From assembly GCA_035574275.1 (NCBI GenBank), contig DATLYY010000041.1, positions 1-47,728 of the forward strand: DNA of 47,728 nucleotides, in the 5' to 3' direction. Source of the stretch: Verrucomicrobiia bacterium. GTDB lineage: Bacteria; Zixibacteria; MSB-5A5; DSPP01. Position 1 is the stretch's first letter. Every line of letters begins with the position of its first letter. A program made the position numbers and the translations under genes. This document shows positions 27,656 through 38,424 of this stretch, piece by piece. The notes under the pieces are model-generated. The model did not search any database, was not told where the DNA came from, and saw only the letters and a list, made by a program, of their open reading frames with translations.

Positions 27656-28000
27656 ATGGCCAAGAAAACCGGAGTGGTTCTAGCGCTCTATCAGGTCGCG
27701 AGCGAAAATGAAAAGGCGTTTTTGAAGCTTTTGCCCAAAAAGAGGCGCTATTTTTTGAAGGCGGGCTACGCCACCCGCCGTGCCCCGATTTTACTCCGCA
27801 GCCGCCATAATCCGGAGATTTTCATCGAGATTTTCGAATGGAAGAGTCAAGATGCTGTGGCCAAAGCGCATCAAGACCCGAAGGTACGGGCCATTTGGGA
27901 TGAAATGGACAAACTCTGCAAGAAAATCGGGCAGGGGCTGAACGAAGTTCCGGAATTCGCCACTCCATTCCCCCATTTTGATTCGGTGGATATCTACTGA
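27656..28000 (+). CDS. Small protein, possible dimeric alpha-beta barrel (ABM-like)
   Basis: A 114-residue protein of unknown function. Strand-helix alternation (VVLALYQVASENEKAFLKLLPKK, FIEIFEWKSQDAVAKAHQDPKVRAIWDEMDK) resembles small ferredoxin-like dimeric barrel proteins of the antibiotic-biosynthesis-monooxygenase type. The ATG at 27656 is chosen over the upstream 27602. There is no ribosome-binding site. TTGACG (27620-27625), a 17-nt spacer and a T-rich box precede it, which could give a leaderless mRNA. It is divergent from the GNAT gene. Confidence 0.6.
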   Translation: MAKKTGVVLALYQVASENEKAFLKLLPKKRRYFLKAGYATRRAPILLRSRHNPEIFIEIFEWKSQDAVAKAHQDPKVRAIWDEMDKLCKKIGQGLNEVPEFATPFPHFDSVDIY

Positions 28001-28007
28001 TTCTGTT

Positions 28008-28095
28008 CCCGGAGCGGGGGCTCCGGGCCACCCAATTAAATTACCAGCGTAACCTCTTAAATTATCAGGGTGGCCCACCAGCCCCTGCTGGTGGG
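28008..28095. repeat. Nested palindromes between convergent genes
   Basis: A hairpin CCCGGAGC/GCTCCGGG (28008-28027) and a hairpin CCCACCAGC/GCTGGTGGG (28074-28095) are linked by inverted GGGCCACCC (28025-28033) and GGGTGGCCC (28068-28076). They may help end transcription of secA and its convergent neighbour, but there is no T-tract. Confidence 0.75.
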
Positions 28096-28101
28096 TTAAT
28101 C

Positions 28102-31104
<3,003 letters not shown>

Positions 31105-31214
31105 TATCATCGGTTTTTATACGCTCCAAGGTTTAAGTAACGATTTCTTAAGGGGAAAAACAAGGGGAGAGGGGAAAAGGTTCCTTTGGGCTTTTCTGAC
31201 TTACTCACTCATGC

Positions 31215-31670
31215 TCAAGAGGGCCGGGTAGGTGAGACTTCAGTTGAAGAGCTTCGTCGTGCGTGTAGTAATTGAATTCTTAAATCTGAAGGAATCTCTT
31301 TATCGTTAACCAAACGAATATCAACATTTTTCGGCAACCGGCCTTTGTTGTGCTCCTTCTTACAAAGATCAAACATGTCTTGTTCGGTAAATACTAAAAC
31401 CGGACTCTGGGCACCCGATAGGAGTAGAAAAAGCGCGTCAGCACGAATTTTTTGCAGTTTACCAGAACCACCCTTTCCAGAAACAGTTTTTGCATGGCTG
31501 GTTGATATGGTTACCAGCACATTTCCATCCTCGCTTACCGCATCGAATTCAAATTTACCTCCTGACAATAATTGCCGTTGTTTCTTGTAAAACTTTTGCC
31601 CGAATTGTTTAGGTAGCCAATTTTCTCGTAACCATTTCTCCACTTCGAGTTGTACCTCTGTATTTGCCAT
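31215..31670 (-). CDS. Hypothetical protein, possible PD-(D/E)XK-like
   Basis: A 151-residue protein not recognised by name. The region GGKFEFDAVSEDGNVLVTIST, followed by an alpha segment (KLQKIRADALFLLL) and a strand (PVLVFTEQDMFDLC), resembles the ExD-x(n)-strand layout of restriction-endonuclease-like folds, but the catalytic lysine is not clear. Composition is more AT-rich than secA. It lies 35 nt after an HNH-like gene on the same strand, and the two probably form an accessory pair. No ribosome-binding site is obvious. Confidence 0.6.
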   Translation of the reverse strand: MANTEVQLEVEKWLRENWLPKQFGQKFYKKQRQLLSGGKFEFDAVSEDGNVLVTISTSHAKTVSGKGGSGKLQKIRADALFLLLSGAQSPVLVFTEQDMFDLCKKEHNKGRLPKNVDIRLVNDKEIPSDLRIQLLHARRSSSTEVSPTRPS

Positions 31671-31705
31671 AATCTTGCTATTTTTAACAGTGCTTTAGTA
31701 CTGCT

Positions 31706-32647
31706 TTACCAAGTTTCCTTCAGTTTGAGATGAATTGTGGCTCTGCCAGCGGGTTCGTCCCAACTTAGCACTACACTTTTCTCATATTTGGGCCCTACGA
31801 TGTGCAATTCTCCTGGCCGATAAGACACCTGTCTCCCAAACAGATCTTGAGACCCCAATGGCCTCATGCTAAAAATTAATTCGAATCCGCAAATCCAAAA
31901 TATAATACCTGTGATTTGATCCCCTTGACCAAATGGTCGGAGAGTTACGCCCATTCGACCACTAAATTCAGTACCCTTTGAACAGCAAACGTATAAACCC
32001 TGTCCTAATTCGAAACCTCTTAATCCGAACAAAACTTCAACCCACTTGTTGGGAATCTCCAACTTTACAGATGGGTCAAGTTTTAGGCTGTTTGACGCAA
32101 TAAGTCCGCACAGAAACTTCAGCGACCAACGCTCTATATCGTGTCCATTAAATAGGCAAATAGTATCTTGAGTATTTCCGGCTAGGTTATCAAAGGCTCT
32201 AAAAAATTTTCCTGCTTTTGAGTCTAGTATCGAAAGAGATGCGTTGTGTCTTTCGCAAAGAATGCGCGCAGTAAGGGCTGTAGGTGGGAGCGATTGCAAA
32301 TCCTCGTTTTTTTGCCACCGCAAGCCACCCACCCTAAGCCCACCGCGTTCCTTTTGATTCAAGATATTCAGGATATTTTCGGAAAGATAGTGCTCGTTCG
32401 AAAGTTTTCCTCCGCAATCATTAAGGAGCGTTGCATAACATCCTTCTCGCGAATAACCAGTTTTTGAATCTGGAGGAATAGTCGAAGCAGCCTTGGTCGC
32501 AATACCGCCGGGTGTTAGACAGCAAGAATTGGTTGGCAAACCACTTTCACATGGGCAAGGGGCTTTAAGAGGAAGGTCAAAGGAAACTACATTGTCCCGC
32601 TCGGTTCGAAAGGGTCGTTGGTTGATTTGCTCTGGCTCGTGTAGCAT
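31706..32647 (-). CDS. HNH-like zinc-binding protein with a SEC-C-like segment
   Basis: A 313-residue accessory protein. Near residue 32, PCPCESGLPTNSCC resembles the metal-binding SEC-C motif. Next comes a CYATLLNDCGGKLSNEHYLS segment and, further on, ILCERHN. The pattern C-x7-C, EH, CxxHN matches HNH-type zinc nucleases. The C-terminal 120 residues are strand-rich and unassigned. It is AT-rich compared with neighbours, suggesting transfer. Nuclease activity is an inference from the motif only. A TATTATATT stretch and AAGAAG lie before the ATG. Confidence 0.65.
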   Translation of the reverse strand: MLHEPEQINQRPFRTERDNVVSFDLPLKAPCPCESGLPTNSCCLTPGGIATKAASTIPPDSKTGYSREGCYATLLNDCGGKLSNEHYLSENILNILNQKERGGLRVGGLRWQKNEDLQSLPPTALTARILCERHNASLSILDSKAGKFFRAFDNLAGNTQDTICLFNGHDIERWSLKFLCGLIASNSLKLDPSVKLEIPNKWVEVLFGLRGFELGQGLYVCCSKGTEFSGRMGVTLRPFGQGDQITGIIFWICGFELIFSMRPLGSQDLFGRQVSYRPGELHIVGPKYEKSVVLSWDEPAGRATIHLKLKETW

Positions 32648-32688
32648 TGCTTCTTAATATAATAGTTATTTTTCTCCCTTCTACAAAC

Positions 32689-32704
32689 TCGAAAACACCC
32701 GATA
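32689..32704. repeat. 16-bp direct repeat, copy 1
   Basis: TCGAAAACACCCGATA, identical to 33424-33439. Read on the minus strand it encodes the tail YRVFSSL followed by a stop. No full gene is attached. Confidence 0.85.
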
Positions 32705-32730
32705 AGGAAAGGAACCAAAAGATTCCAAAG

Positions 32731-32769
32731 AAAAAGCCCGGGCGGGATTAATTTCGAACCCGCTCGGGC
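32731..32769 (-). terminator. Rho-independent terminator of the membrane protein gene
   Basis: An 11-bp stem GCCCGGGCGGG / CCCGCTCGGGC with one G-U-type mismatch and a 12-nt loop. On the minus strand it is followed by TTTTTCTTT. It lies 28 nt after the stop at 32798. Confidence 0.9.
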
Positions 32770-32797
32770 CCGTTAGGATGAATAGTGCGCGTAGGTT

Positions 32798-33322
32798 TTA
32801 CTTGGTCAGCTTCGCCAATTCCTCTGCGGTAATCCGACGAAACGAAAAACGGTAACCGGCATATACGGCCAGCCCGTAAAACAGAAGGTCCATCGGCTGG
32901 AAAGTCACTTTCATCAGACTGGTCACGACCTCCGGATTCAAGCTGGAAAGCACCTGCGAAAAGGGAACTTGCTGCTGCTGGGAGATCATAATGCAGGTGG
33001 CCAGTAAATTTCCGGCCGCACATCCCAGAACCGAAATTGCGGCGCCGGCAATTCCAAAGGATTTGTCGATTCCTTTTCCGAACGTCCGCACGGCCATCCC
33101 CACTAAAAAGCCAACCCCGATGGCCATCCAGCCGATTTGATATTTGGTCAGCGCGGTGATAACTCCCCAAACGCCGGCCCCCACGATGGCGGCGGCAAGG
33201 CCGGCCAAGGTGCCGGACAACAAGCTTTGATTCTCTTTTATCTCCTGTATAAACCGCTGCAGGCGCAACGGGTCGATTTCAGGCGCTGTATTTGGTGTTT
33301 TTGTTTCGGTCTCTGTGCTCAT
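32798..33322 (-). CDS. Hypothetical integral membrane protein
   Basis: A 174-residue protein with a soluble N-terminus (residues 1-35, acidic) and four predicted membrane segments: LSGTLAGLAAAIVGAGVWGVI, IGWMAIGVGFLVGMAV, FGIAGAAISVLGCAAGNLLA and MDLLFYGLAVYAGYRF. A GGGGGGGAACA stretch precedes the ATG. Proteins with the QIGWMAIGVGFLVGMAVR signature occur in many bacteria without assigned function. It is monocistronic with its own terminator and is bracketed by the two copies of a 16-bp repeat. Confidence 0.75.
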   Translation of the reverse strand: MSTETETKTPNTAPEIDPLRLQRFIQEIKENQSLLSGTLAGLAAAIVGAGVWGVITALTKYQIGWMAIGVGFLVGMAVRTFGKGIDKSFGIAGAAISVLGCAAGNLLATCIMISQQQQVPFSQVLSSLNPEVVTSLMKVTFQPMDLLFYGLAVYAGYRFSFRRITAEELAKLTK

Positions 33323-33423
33323 TGTTCCCCCCCTTGTTAAAAGGTCACTTTCACAAATTATATCGACAAATACAGCCGCTTTTTGAGCTTTAAACTCGAC
33401 CGGGCAGGGCTTATTTTAGAGAT

Positions 33424-33439
33424 TCGAAAACACCCGATA
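33424..33439. repeat. 16-bp direct repeat, copy 2
   Basis: TCGAAAACACCCGATA, identical to 32689-32704. On the minus strand it encodes YRVFSNL followed by a stop, at the end of a 19-codon GTG-started frame. The two copies flank the membrane protein gene. Confidence 0.85.
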
Positions 33440-33494
33440 CACCACTTGATTATGCGGCGGGGTGGCGATGCGCACTTAAATCACAAAAACAAAC

Positions 33495-33567
33495 TGGAGC
33501 CGAGGGGAGTCGAACCCCTGACCTGTACGTTGCGAACGTACCGCTCTCCCAGCTGAGCTACGGCCCC
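33495..33567 (-). tRNA. tRNA-Ala (anticodon CGC)
   Basis: All arms fold: acceptor GGGGCCG/CGGCTCC with one G-U pair, D arm GCTC/GAGC, anticodon stem GTACG/CGTAC with loop TTCGCAA, variable AGGTC, and T arm AGGGG-TTCGACT-CCCCT. The anticodon CGC reads GCG (alanine). It is 73 nt including the discriminator A. The CCA end is not encoded. A T-rich run follows. Confidence 0.97.
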
Positions 33568-33579
33568 AAAGATGTGAGA

Positions 33580-33607
33580 AATATACGCGCCCCAGTGCCG
33601 TAGTCAA
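33580..33607 (-). promoter_or_regulatory. Promoter of tRNA-Ala
   Basis: On the minus strand, TTGACT (33607-33602), a 16-nt spacer rich in GC and TATATT (33585-33580). The box ends 12 nt before the mature tRNA 5' end. It is back to back with the M20 peptidase promoter. Confidence 0.75.
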
Positions 33608-33620
33608 TCACACTCGATAG

Positions 33621-33649
33621 TTGACGCTGAATCGCCGAACGACTATTCT
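33621..33649 (+). promoter_or_regulatory. Promoter of the M20 peptidase gene (leaderless)
   Basis: TTGACG (33621-33626), a 17-nt spacer and TATTCT (33644-33649) end 6 nt before the ATG at 33656. The expected transcription start coincides with the A of the start codon. No ribosome-binding site is present. Confidence 0.75.
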
Positions 33650-33655
33650 TGCGTT

Positions 33656-35050
33656 ATGCTTCGGAGATTGGTTTTTCTTTTCATGGCAACATTTGCCTTT
33701 CAACCGGCGTTTTCCCAAACCCCGTACCCCGCGGACAGCACGTTGGCTTTGCCGGAAGTCGAGGCGCTGGTCAACCCAAGAGTAGATGTGGCCGAAGCGA
33801 CCCAGGTTGCCCCGCTCGAAACCAGTGAAAAAGAGTTTGTGAAGTTTTTGGACGGCAAAAAAGATGAAATGGTCGCCCTTTTAAAAGAAATCGTCGAAAT
33901 CAATTCCGGCAGCCGGAATGCAGCGGGCATCGACGCGGTCGGCAAAATTCTTTCTGAACGACTAATCAAGCTCGGATTCAAAGAGGAACTCATCCCGGCC
34001 AAAGCGGAAACGCTGGATGTCGCCGGGGAAAGGAAAATTGAAACTTCCGGTCCTTGGCGGATTTTGCGCAAAGCCGGAAAAGGGAAAAAAGCGCTTTTGA
34101 TGGGGCATTTAGACACCGTTTTCGAGCCGGAAAGCGGCTTTCTCAAACTTGTCCGTTTTGCCGAAACTCCGGAAGATTCAGCCGTCGGCCCCGGCGTGGC
34201 CGATATGAAGGGCGGTCTGGTCGTAATCGTTTTCGCCCTCGAAGCGCTGAACCAGACCGGGCTTTTGAAGAATAAAGATGTCACCGTTTTTTTCAACGGC
34301 GACGAGGAGACCGGCTCCAAATTCTCGCAGGGTAAAATGTTTGCCGAAGCCAAACGGGCCGATTTTTGCCTGAACTTTGAAGAAGGGCGGGATGTGCCGT
34401 ACGGCGGCATAGTCGTCGCTCGTAAAGGCACTGCTGGTGCGACGATTACCTGTCATGGCCGCGCCGCCCACGCTGGAAATCAGCATTACTTGGGAATCAA
34501 CGCCGCCCTCGAGCTTTCGCAAAAGCTTTTGGAACTATCCAAGCTTTCCGATTACAAGCGTGGCATCACGGCCAGTCCCGGCGTCATTGACTTGGGCCCT
34601 TTCGCCAAATCCAATCGCGTGCCCGATTTTGCCCGAGCCGAAGTCGATTTCCGCTATCTGAACCCAGCCGACACAAGCTACCTGCGCGCCAAAGTGGAGG
34701 AAATCTGCCGCCAAGTTTATCTGCGCAACCCTTGGACGGGAGAGGAGGCCAAAACCGAAGTGGAATTTGAACTCGGCTTTCCGCCGATGCGGCCGGACAC
34801 TGCCCGCTACCGCTGGGCGGGCGAGGTCCTGGCCTTGGCGCGGCTTTTGAACGTCCCTGCCGGGGTCAAAGGTTCCGCCGGCGGGTCGGATGCCTCCGTG
34901 GCGGCGTTGGCCGGATGCCCGACTCTGGATGCTCTGGGCCCCATCGGCGGCGCCAGCCATACTACAGATGAGTGGGTGCATTTGAATACGCTGCTAGATC
35001 GCGCCAAACTGACAACGTTGATTTTATCCCGAATCTGGAAGAAAAAGTAA
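33656..35050 (+). CDS. Secreted M20 family metallopeptidase (glutamate carboxypeptidase-like)
   Basis: A zinc exopeptidase of 464 residues with a signal peptide (LRRLVFLFMATFAFQPAFSQ). Metal-binding motifs are GHLDTVFE (His and Asp), PGVADMKGG (bridging Asp), NGDEETGS (catalytic and metal Glu) and, near the C-terminus, GGASHTTDEWV (His). The dimerisation lid domain lies between about 240 and 360. The fold and motifs match the CPG2/M20A glutamate carboxypeptidase group, cutting a C-terminal residue from small peptides or folates in the periplasm. It sits alone behind a leaderless-type promoter, divergent from tRNA-Ala. Confidence 0.92.
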   Translation: MLRRLVFLFMATFAFQPAFSQTPYPADSTLALPEVEALVNPRVDVAEATQVAPLETSEKEFVKFLDGKKDEMVALLKEIVEINSGSRNAAGIDAVGKILSERLIKLGFKEELIPAKAETLDVAGERKIETSGPWRILRKAGKGKKALLMGHLDTVFEPESGFLKLVRFAETPEDSAVGPGVADMKGGLVVIVFALEALNQTGLLKNKDVTVFFNGDEETGSKFSQGKMFAEAKRADFCLNFEEGRDVPYGGIVVARKGTAGATITCHGRAAHAGNQHYLGINAALELSQKLLELSKLSDYKRGITASPGVIDLGPFAKSNRVPDFARAEVDFRYLNPADTSYLRAKVEEICRQVYLRNPWTGEEAKTEVEFELGFPPMRPDTARYRWAGEVLALARLLNVPAGVKGSAGGSDASVAALAGCPTLDALGPIGGASHTTDEWVHLNTLLDRAKLTTLILSRIWKKK

Positions 35051-35058
35051 CCCCCTGA

Positions 35059-35102
35059 GCTGTCATTCCGAGCGGAGCGAGGAATTTGGGCGGGGATGGG
35101 TG
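35059..35102. repeat. Dispersed GTCATTCCGAGCGGAGCGAGG repeat, copy 1
   Basis: A dispersed sequence of the GTCATTC(C/T)GAGCG(G/A)AGCG type followed by AGGAATTTGGGCG. A second diverged copy lies at 46240-46277. On the minus strand it supplies the last nine codons and the stop of the gene ending at 35063. Confidence 0.85.
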
Positions 35103-35476
35103 GTTTTTTTCCGACGAAACCAGCCCCAGAACCTGCTTTGTTTTCTCACGGCTTTTTCCTTTGCCAGCGCCTCGCCGTCGAACCGCTCAATCCGCACCAA
35201 AAGTTCCTCCACGTTGCGCCGATCTTCCATAAGGATGCGAATCTCGTCGTACTCGGCGACGTTGAAAACGGCCTTCACCATCGGCTCAAAGAAAACCATC
35301 GTCTGGCTGCCGATGTAGGAAAGCGGCTTGACCGTTTCCAAAAACATTATCGCCGGCACGGTCATCCGGTACTCCACCACCTTTTTTGCCAGCTTGTTCA
35401 AAAGCTCCGATTGCTTTTCGGTAAGTTTCGGCTTATCCCCTTCCGGATGCAGGGCAAAGGCGTCTTTAAACGACAT
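35063..35476 (-). CDS. Hypothetical protein with a repeat-derived C-terminus
   Basis: A 137-residue unknown soluble protein. The N-terminal half includes KLTEKQSELLNKLAKKVVEY and IMFLETVKPLSYIGSQTMVFFEPM, which may pack as helices on a membrane. A basic stretch WFRRKK follows. The last residues RPNSSLRSE and the stop come from a dispersed repeat, so the original C-terminus may have been lost. The start overlaps the preceding gene by 11 nt, with AAAAAGGA upstream. Probably the last gene of a larE operon. Confidence 0.65.
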   Translation of the reverse strand: MSFKDAFALHPEGDKPKLTEKQSELLNKLAKKVVEYRMTVPAIMFLETVKPLSYIGSQTMVFFEPMVKAVFNVAEYDEIRILMEDRRNVEELLVRIERFDGEALAKEKAVRKQSRFWGWFRRKKTTHPRPNSSLRSE

Positions 35477-35879
35477 TCGCTTCCTTTTTGGTAATCGCGT
35501 TCAATACAAACCGATCCACTTCTTCCTTGTTCCCATCATAGCGCACAAAAACACCGCGATAATGCTCCAGAAAGTTTTTGCGCGCAAAGGGAGAAAGAAA
35601 AATGCCGTTTTTCTCCGGCTCCGCCCGGACGAAGCTGTCCCATTTTTTGACCTGTTTGGTACCCAGAAATTCGACGGTAAGCCCTTCATCATTCAGGGTG
35701 TACTTAGTGGGAAAAAAGAACACGCCGAGCGAAGCGGTCAAAATCAACGCCGCCAAGAAAGCAAAGATAACGGATTGCGAATACCACAAAACAAAAAACC
35801 CGAAGGCCAAAATGACCGTGACCGCAAGTGCCGTTTTGGCTTTGTCTTTGGCCGCCGGATGGTAATACCAGGAAAGCAT
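35466..35879 (-). CDS. Hypothetical membrane protein with a PH-like C-terminal part
   Basis: A 137-residue protein. Residues 17-55 give two adjacent hydrophobic segments (TALAVTVILAFGFFVLWY, IFAFLAALILTASLGVFFF). These are followed by strands and a final helix (YTLNDEGLTVEFLGTKQVKKWDSFV, then GIFLSPFARK). This layout resembles bacterial PH-domain proteins with a two-helix anchor. Function unknown. It is 6 nt after the small gene upstream and overlaps the next gene by 11 nt. Confidence 0.65.
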   Translation of the reverse strand: MLSWYYHPAAKDKAKTALAVTVILAFGFFVLWYSQSVIFAFLAALILTASLGVFFFPTKYTLNDEGLTVEFLGTKQVKKWDSFVRAEPEKNGIFLSPFARKNFLEHYRGVFVRYDGNKEEVDRFVLNAITKKEANVV

Positions 35880-35885
35880 AAAAAA

Positions 35886-36098
35886 TTACGGCTTCGGTTC
35901 GGTGCGGTAGCGTTCTTCGCGAACCTCTTTCAAGGCCTTCAAGAAATCGTCGGGGGAGATGATTTTCTTCTCGATTAGGACCTTGATCAGCGCCTCCTGG
36001 GACATATGCATGGAGAGGGCCAGCTCCTCATAACTGATTTGCCGCACTTGGTCGCCGGTGACCAGCTTGATGGCCGGCCTTTTTGGTTCATCCGCCAT
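35886..36098 (-). CDS. Small hypothetical protein
   Basis: A 70-residue charged protein. The middle, ISYEELALSMHMSQEALIKVLIEKK, looks like a helix-turn-helix or small three-helix module, followed by ISPDDFLKALKEVREE. I do not recognise it. The ATG at 36098 overlaps the larE coding end by 11 nt, so it is coupled to larE. Codon use fits the neighbours. Confidence 0.6.
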   Translation of the reverse strand: MADEPKRPAIKLVTGDQVRQISYEELALSMHMSQEALIKVLIEKKIISPDDFLKALKEVREERYRTEPKP

Positions 36099-36924
36099 TT
36101 GAGGCCCCCTTTTTCAAAACCTCGTTCAAGCTGCCGGTGCGGTAGCCAACCAAGTCAAGCGTGACGTAAAGAAACCCAAGTTCGCGAAGCTCGTTCTGGA
36201 TTTGCGCGCGTAACTCAAAATCGGAAAACCGGCTCCACTCTTCCGGCTCCACTTCGATGCGGGCGATTTTTTCATGATGCCGCACCCGCACCTGCCGGAA
36301 GCCGAGTTGGTGCAACACCTGTTCGGCCCGCGCCACCTGTGAAAGCTTTTCCACGGTAACCTCCTGTCCGTACGGAATTCTCGAAGACAAACAGGCCATC
36401 TGCGGTTTGTTCCAGAAACCCAAGTTGTGCGCCCGGGCAATCTCCCGTATTTCCGGCTTGGTCAGCCCGGCCTCCAAAAGCGGGCTTTTAATCCGCCATT
36501 TTTCTCCCGCTTTCCGTCCGGGGCGAAAATCCCCGACGTCGGAAGCGTTGAAACCGTCCAGAATGTGCGGAATGGAGTGCTCCTCTGCCAATTCGGACAA
36601 CTTGGAATACAGCTCATCTTTGCAGAAAAAACAGCGGGAGGGTTGATTGACCCGATACCCCTCGATTTCCAGTTCCTGGGTTTCGATAAGCCAGTGATTG
36701 TTGCCGAAGCCGAAACTTTGTGCCAGTTCCTTCGCTTCTTTCAGTTCTTCCGGGGCCAAGCTGGCGGAAACCGCCGTTACAGCAAAAACGTTCTCCTTGG
36801 GCAAAACCTGGGAAGCTGCCCACAGCACAAAAGAGGAATCGACGCCGCCCGAAAAGGACACCAGTACTTTTTCATAGCCGCGGAGGTTATTTTTCAGCGT
36901 TTCAAACTTGTTTGACGCATCCAT
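36088..36924 (-). CDS. larE: ATP-dependent sulfur transferase LarE-like
   Basis: A PP-loop ATPase of 278 residues in the LarE family, which adds sulfur to pyridinium 3,5-biscarboxylic acid mononucleotide to make the nickel-pincer cofactor. The PP-loop is SGGVDSS (25-31). RCFFCKDELY gives a CxxC and MACLSSRIPYG a third cysteine. Three cysteines suggest the variant that may carry an iron-sulfur cluster rather than give up its own sulfur; this is inference. The ATG at 36924 is preferred over 36954 because it gives the usual N-terminus; TATTAT lies 10 nt upstream and no ribosome-binding site exists. larB and larC are not in the window. Confidence 0.87.
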   Translation of the reverse strand: MDASNKFETLKNNLRGYEKVLVSFSGGVDSSFVLWAASQVLPKENVFAVTAVSASLAPEELKEAKELAQSFGFGNNHWLIETQELEIEGYRVNQPSRCFFCKDELYSKLSELAEEHSIPHILDGFNASDVGDFRPGRKAGEKWRIKSPLLEAGLTKPEIREIARAHNLGFWNKPQMACLSSRIPYGQEVTVEKLSQVARAEQVLHQLGFRQVRVRHHEKIARIEVEPEEWSRFSDFELRAQIQNELRELGFLYVTLDLVGYRTGSLNEVLKKGASNGG

Positions 36925-36990
36925 CAAGAAAAAGATAATAAATCCCCATGGCAAAAGACAGCGTTATCGGCCGTTTTCTCCCTTATTCAA

Positions 36991-37021
36991 TTGACTTCCC
37001 CTTCAGCTTTCTCGATATTTT
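36991..37021 (+). promoter_or_regulatory. Promoter of truA (leaderless)
   Basis: TTGACT (36991-36996) and an AT-rich -10 region GATATTTT (37014-37021; GATATT at 17-nt spacing or TATTTT at 19) end 6 nt before the GTG at 37028. No ribosome-binding site is present. Confidence 0.6.
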
Positions 37022-37027
37022 AACCGT

Positions 37028-37753
37028 GTGCCCAGGTATAGAATGCTAATCGAATACGATGGAACGGCTTTCGCCGGCTGGCAGTTGCAGCCAAGGGAGC
37101 GCACCGTTCAGGGGGAATTGGAGAAGGCCTTGCAGACGATTTTACAGGAAGAAATCCGGGTCACCGGCGCCGGGCGGACGGATGCCGGTGCGCACGCCAA
37201 GGGCCAAGTGGCGCATTTCGATGCCGCCCAGTCGCCAAACGGCATCAACTGGACCAAAGCCATAAACTCGGTTTTGCCGGAAGATGTCGTCGTGCGGGAG
37301 GTGGCAGAAGTAAAGTCCGACTTCAATGCCCGTTTTGCCGCCAAAAACCGCAGCTATCAGTATCGCATTCATCTCGGCCCGACGGCCTTGGAGCGCGCTC
37401 ACTGCTGGACGGTTTTTTACGATCTAAATTTTTCTTTATTGGAGCAGTGTGCCGCTTCTCTGCCGGGTCAACACGATTTTTCCGCTTTCTGTTCTGAAGA
37501 GGAACGGGACAAGCGGGAGGCCATAGTTTTCGAAGCCGCATGGAAAAAAGAAGGGGATTTTCTTTGCTTTGACATCACGGCCAGCCGTTTTTTGCGCGGC
37601 ATGGTGCGGATGTTGGTCGGCACGATGGTGGAGGTCGGCCGCGGATTTATGAGTTTGGAGCAATTTCAGAGATTGCTGCAAAACTCGTATGGAAAAAAGG
37701 GCGGGCCTTTGGCCCCGGCCGCCGGGCTTTTTTTAATGCGCGTGGAGTATTAA
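37028..37753 (+). CDS. truA: tRNA pseudouridine(38-40) synthase TruA
   Basis: A pseudouridine synthase of 241 residues modifying positions 38-40 of the tRNA anticodon arm. The N-terminus [17 protein letters not shown] is standard. The catalytic Asp52 lies in [15 protein letters not shown]. The C-terminal conserved elements [16 protein letters not shown] and [13 protein letters not shown] are present. The GTG start fits the family N-terminus, but no Shine-Dalgarno exists. It heads a run with the aldolase and phospholipid genes. Confidence 0.96.
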   Translation: MPRYRMLIEYDGTAFAGWQLQPRERTVQGELEKALQTILQEEIRVTGAGRTDAGAHAKGQVAHFDAAQSPNGINWTKAINSVLPEDVVVREVAEVKSDFNARFAAKNRSYQYRIHLGPTALERAHCWTVFYDLNFSLLEQCAASLPGQHDFSAFCSEEERDKREAIVFEAAWKKEGDFLCFDITASRFLRGMVRMLVGTMVEVGRGFMSLEQFQRLLQNSYGKKGGPLAPAAGLFLMRVEY

Positions 37754-37772
37754 TTTTGATAAAGGAGAGCAA

Positions 37773-38423
37773 ATGAAGCTTTTTCTGGATACCGCCAACG
37801 TTGACGAAATCAGGGCCATAAACGACATCGGCGTTCTGGATGGCGTCACCACCAACCCGTCGCTGGTGGCCAAGGAGCGAGCCGATTTCCGTGGAATTTT
37901 GAAGGAGATTTGCGGGATGGTCAAAGGTCCGGTTTCCGCCGAGGTGGTGGCCACCGATTACGAGGGAATGATTAAAGAAGGCACGGAACTGGCCAAGGTG
38001 GCCGACAACATCGTAGTCAAAGTGCCGCTTTTGAAAGAAGGGGTCAAGGCGGTCGGCAGGTTTACCTCGCTGGGAATCAAAACCAACGTCACTTTGATTT
38101 TCTCCCCTTTGCAGGCGCTCTTGGCCGCCAAAAATGGCGCCTCCTACGTTTCCCCCTTCGTCGGCCGGCTGGATGACGTTTCCCACGAAGGGTTGCAGTT
38201 GGTGGAGGAAATCATCACTATTTTCGACCAGTATGAGTACAAAACGGAGGTCTTGGTCGCTTCCGTCCGCCATCCCCTGCATTTGGTGGATGCGGCCATG
38301 CTGGGGGCGGACGTGGCCACGATGCCCTTCAAGGTTTTCGACCAGATTTTCCGCCATCCTTTGACCGACGTCGGCCTGAAAACCTTTTTGGCCGACTGGG
38401 AGAAGGGGAAGAAGCAGATTTGA
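37773..38423 (+). CDS. fsa: Transaldolase-like protein (fructose-6-phosphate aldolase type)
   Basis: A short class I aldolase of 216 residues, the length of Fsa/TalC-type enzymes rather than full transaldolase. [13 protein letters not shown] is the characteristic N-terminus. The Schiff-base Lys83 lies in [19 protein letters not shown] is the conserved phosphate/active-site loop. AAAGGAG stands 6 nt before the ATG. It either cleaves fructose 6-phosphate or transfers dihydroxyacetone between sugar phosphates; motifs do not decide which. Confidence 0.92.
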   Translation: MKLFLDTANVDEIRAINDIGVLDGVTTNPSLVAKERADFRGILKEICGMVKGPVSAEVVATDYEGMIKEGTELAKVADNIVVKVPLLKEGVKAVGRFTSLGIKTNVTLIFSPLQALLAAKNGASYVSPFVGRLDDVSHEGLQLVEEIITIFDQYEYKTEVLVASVRHPLHLVDAAMLGADVATMPFKVFDQIFRHPLTDVGLKTFLADWEKGKKQI

Positions 38424-38424
38424 A

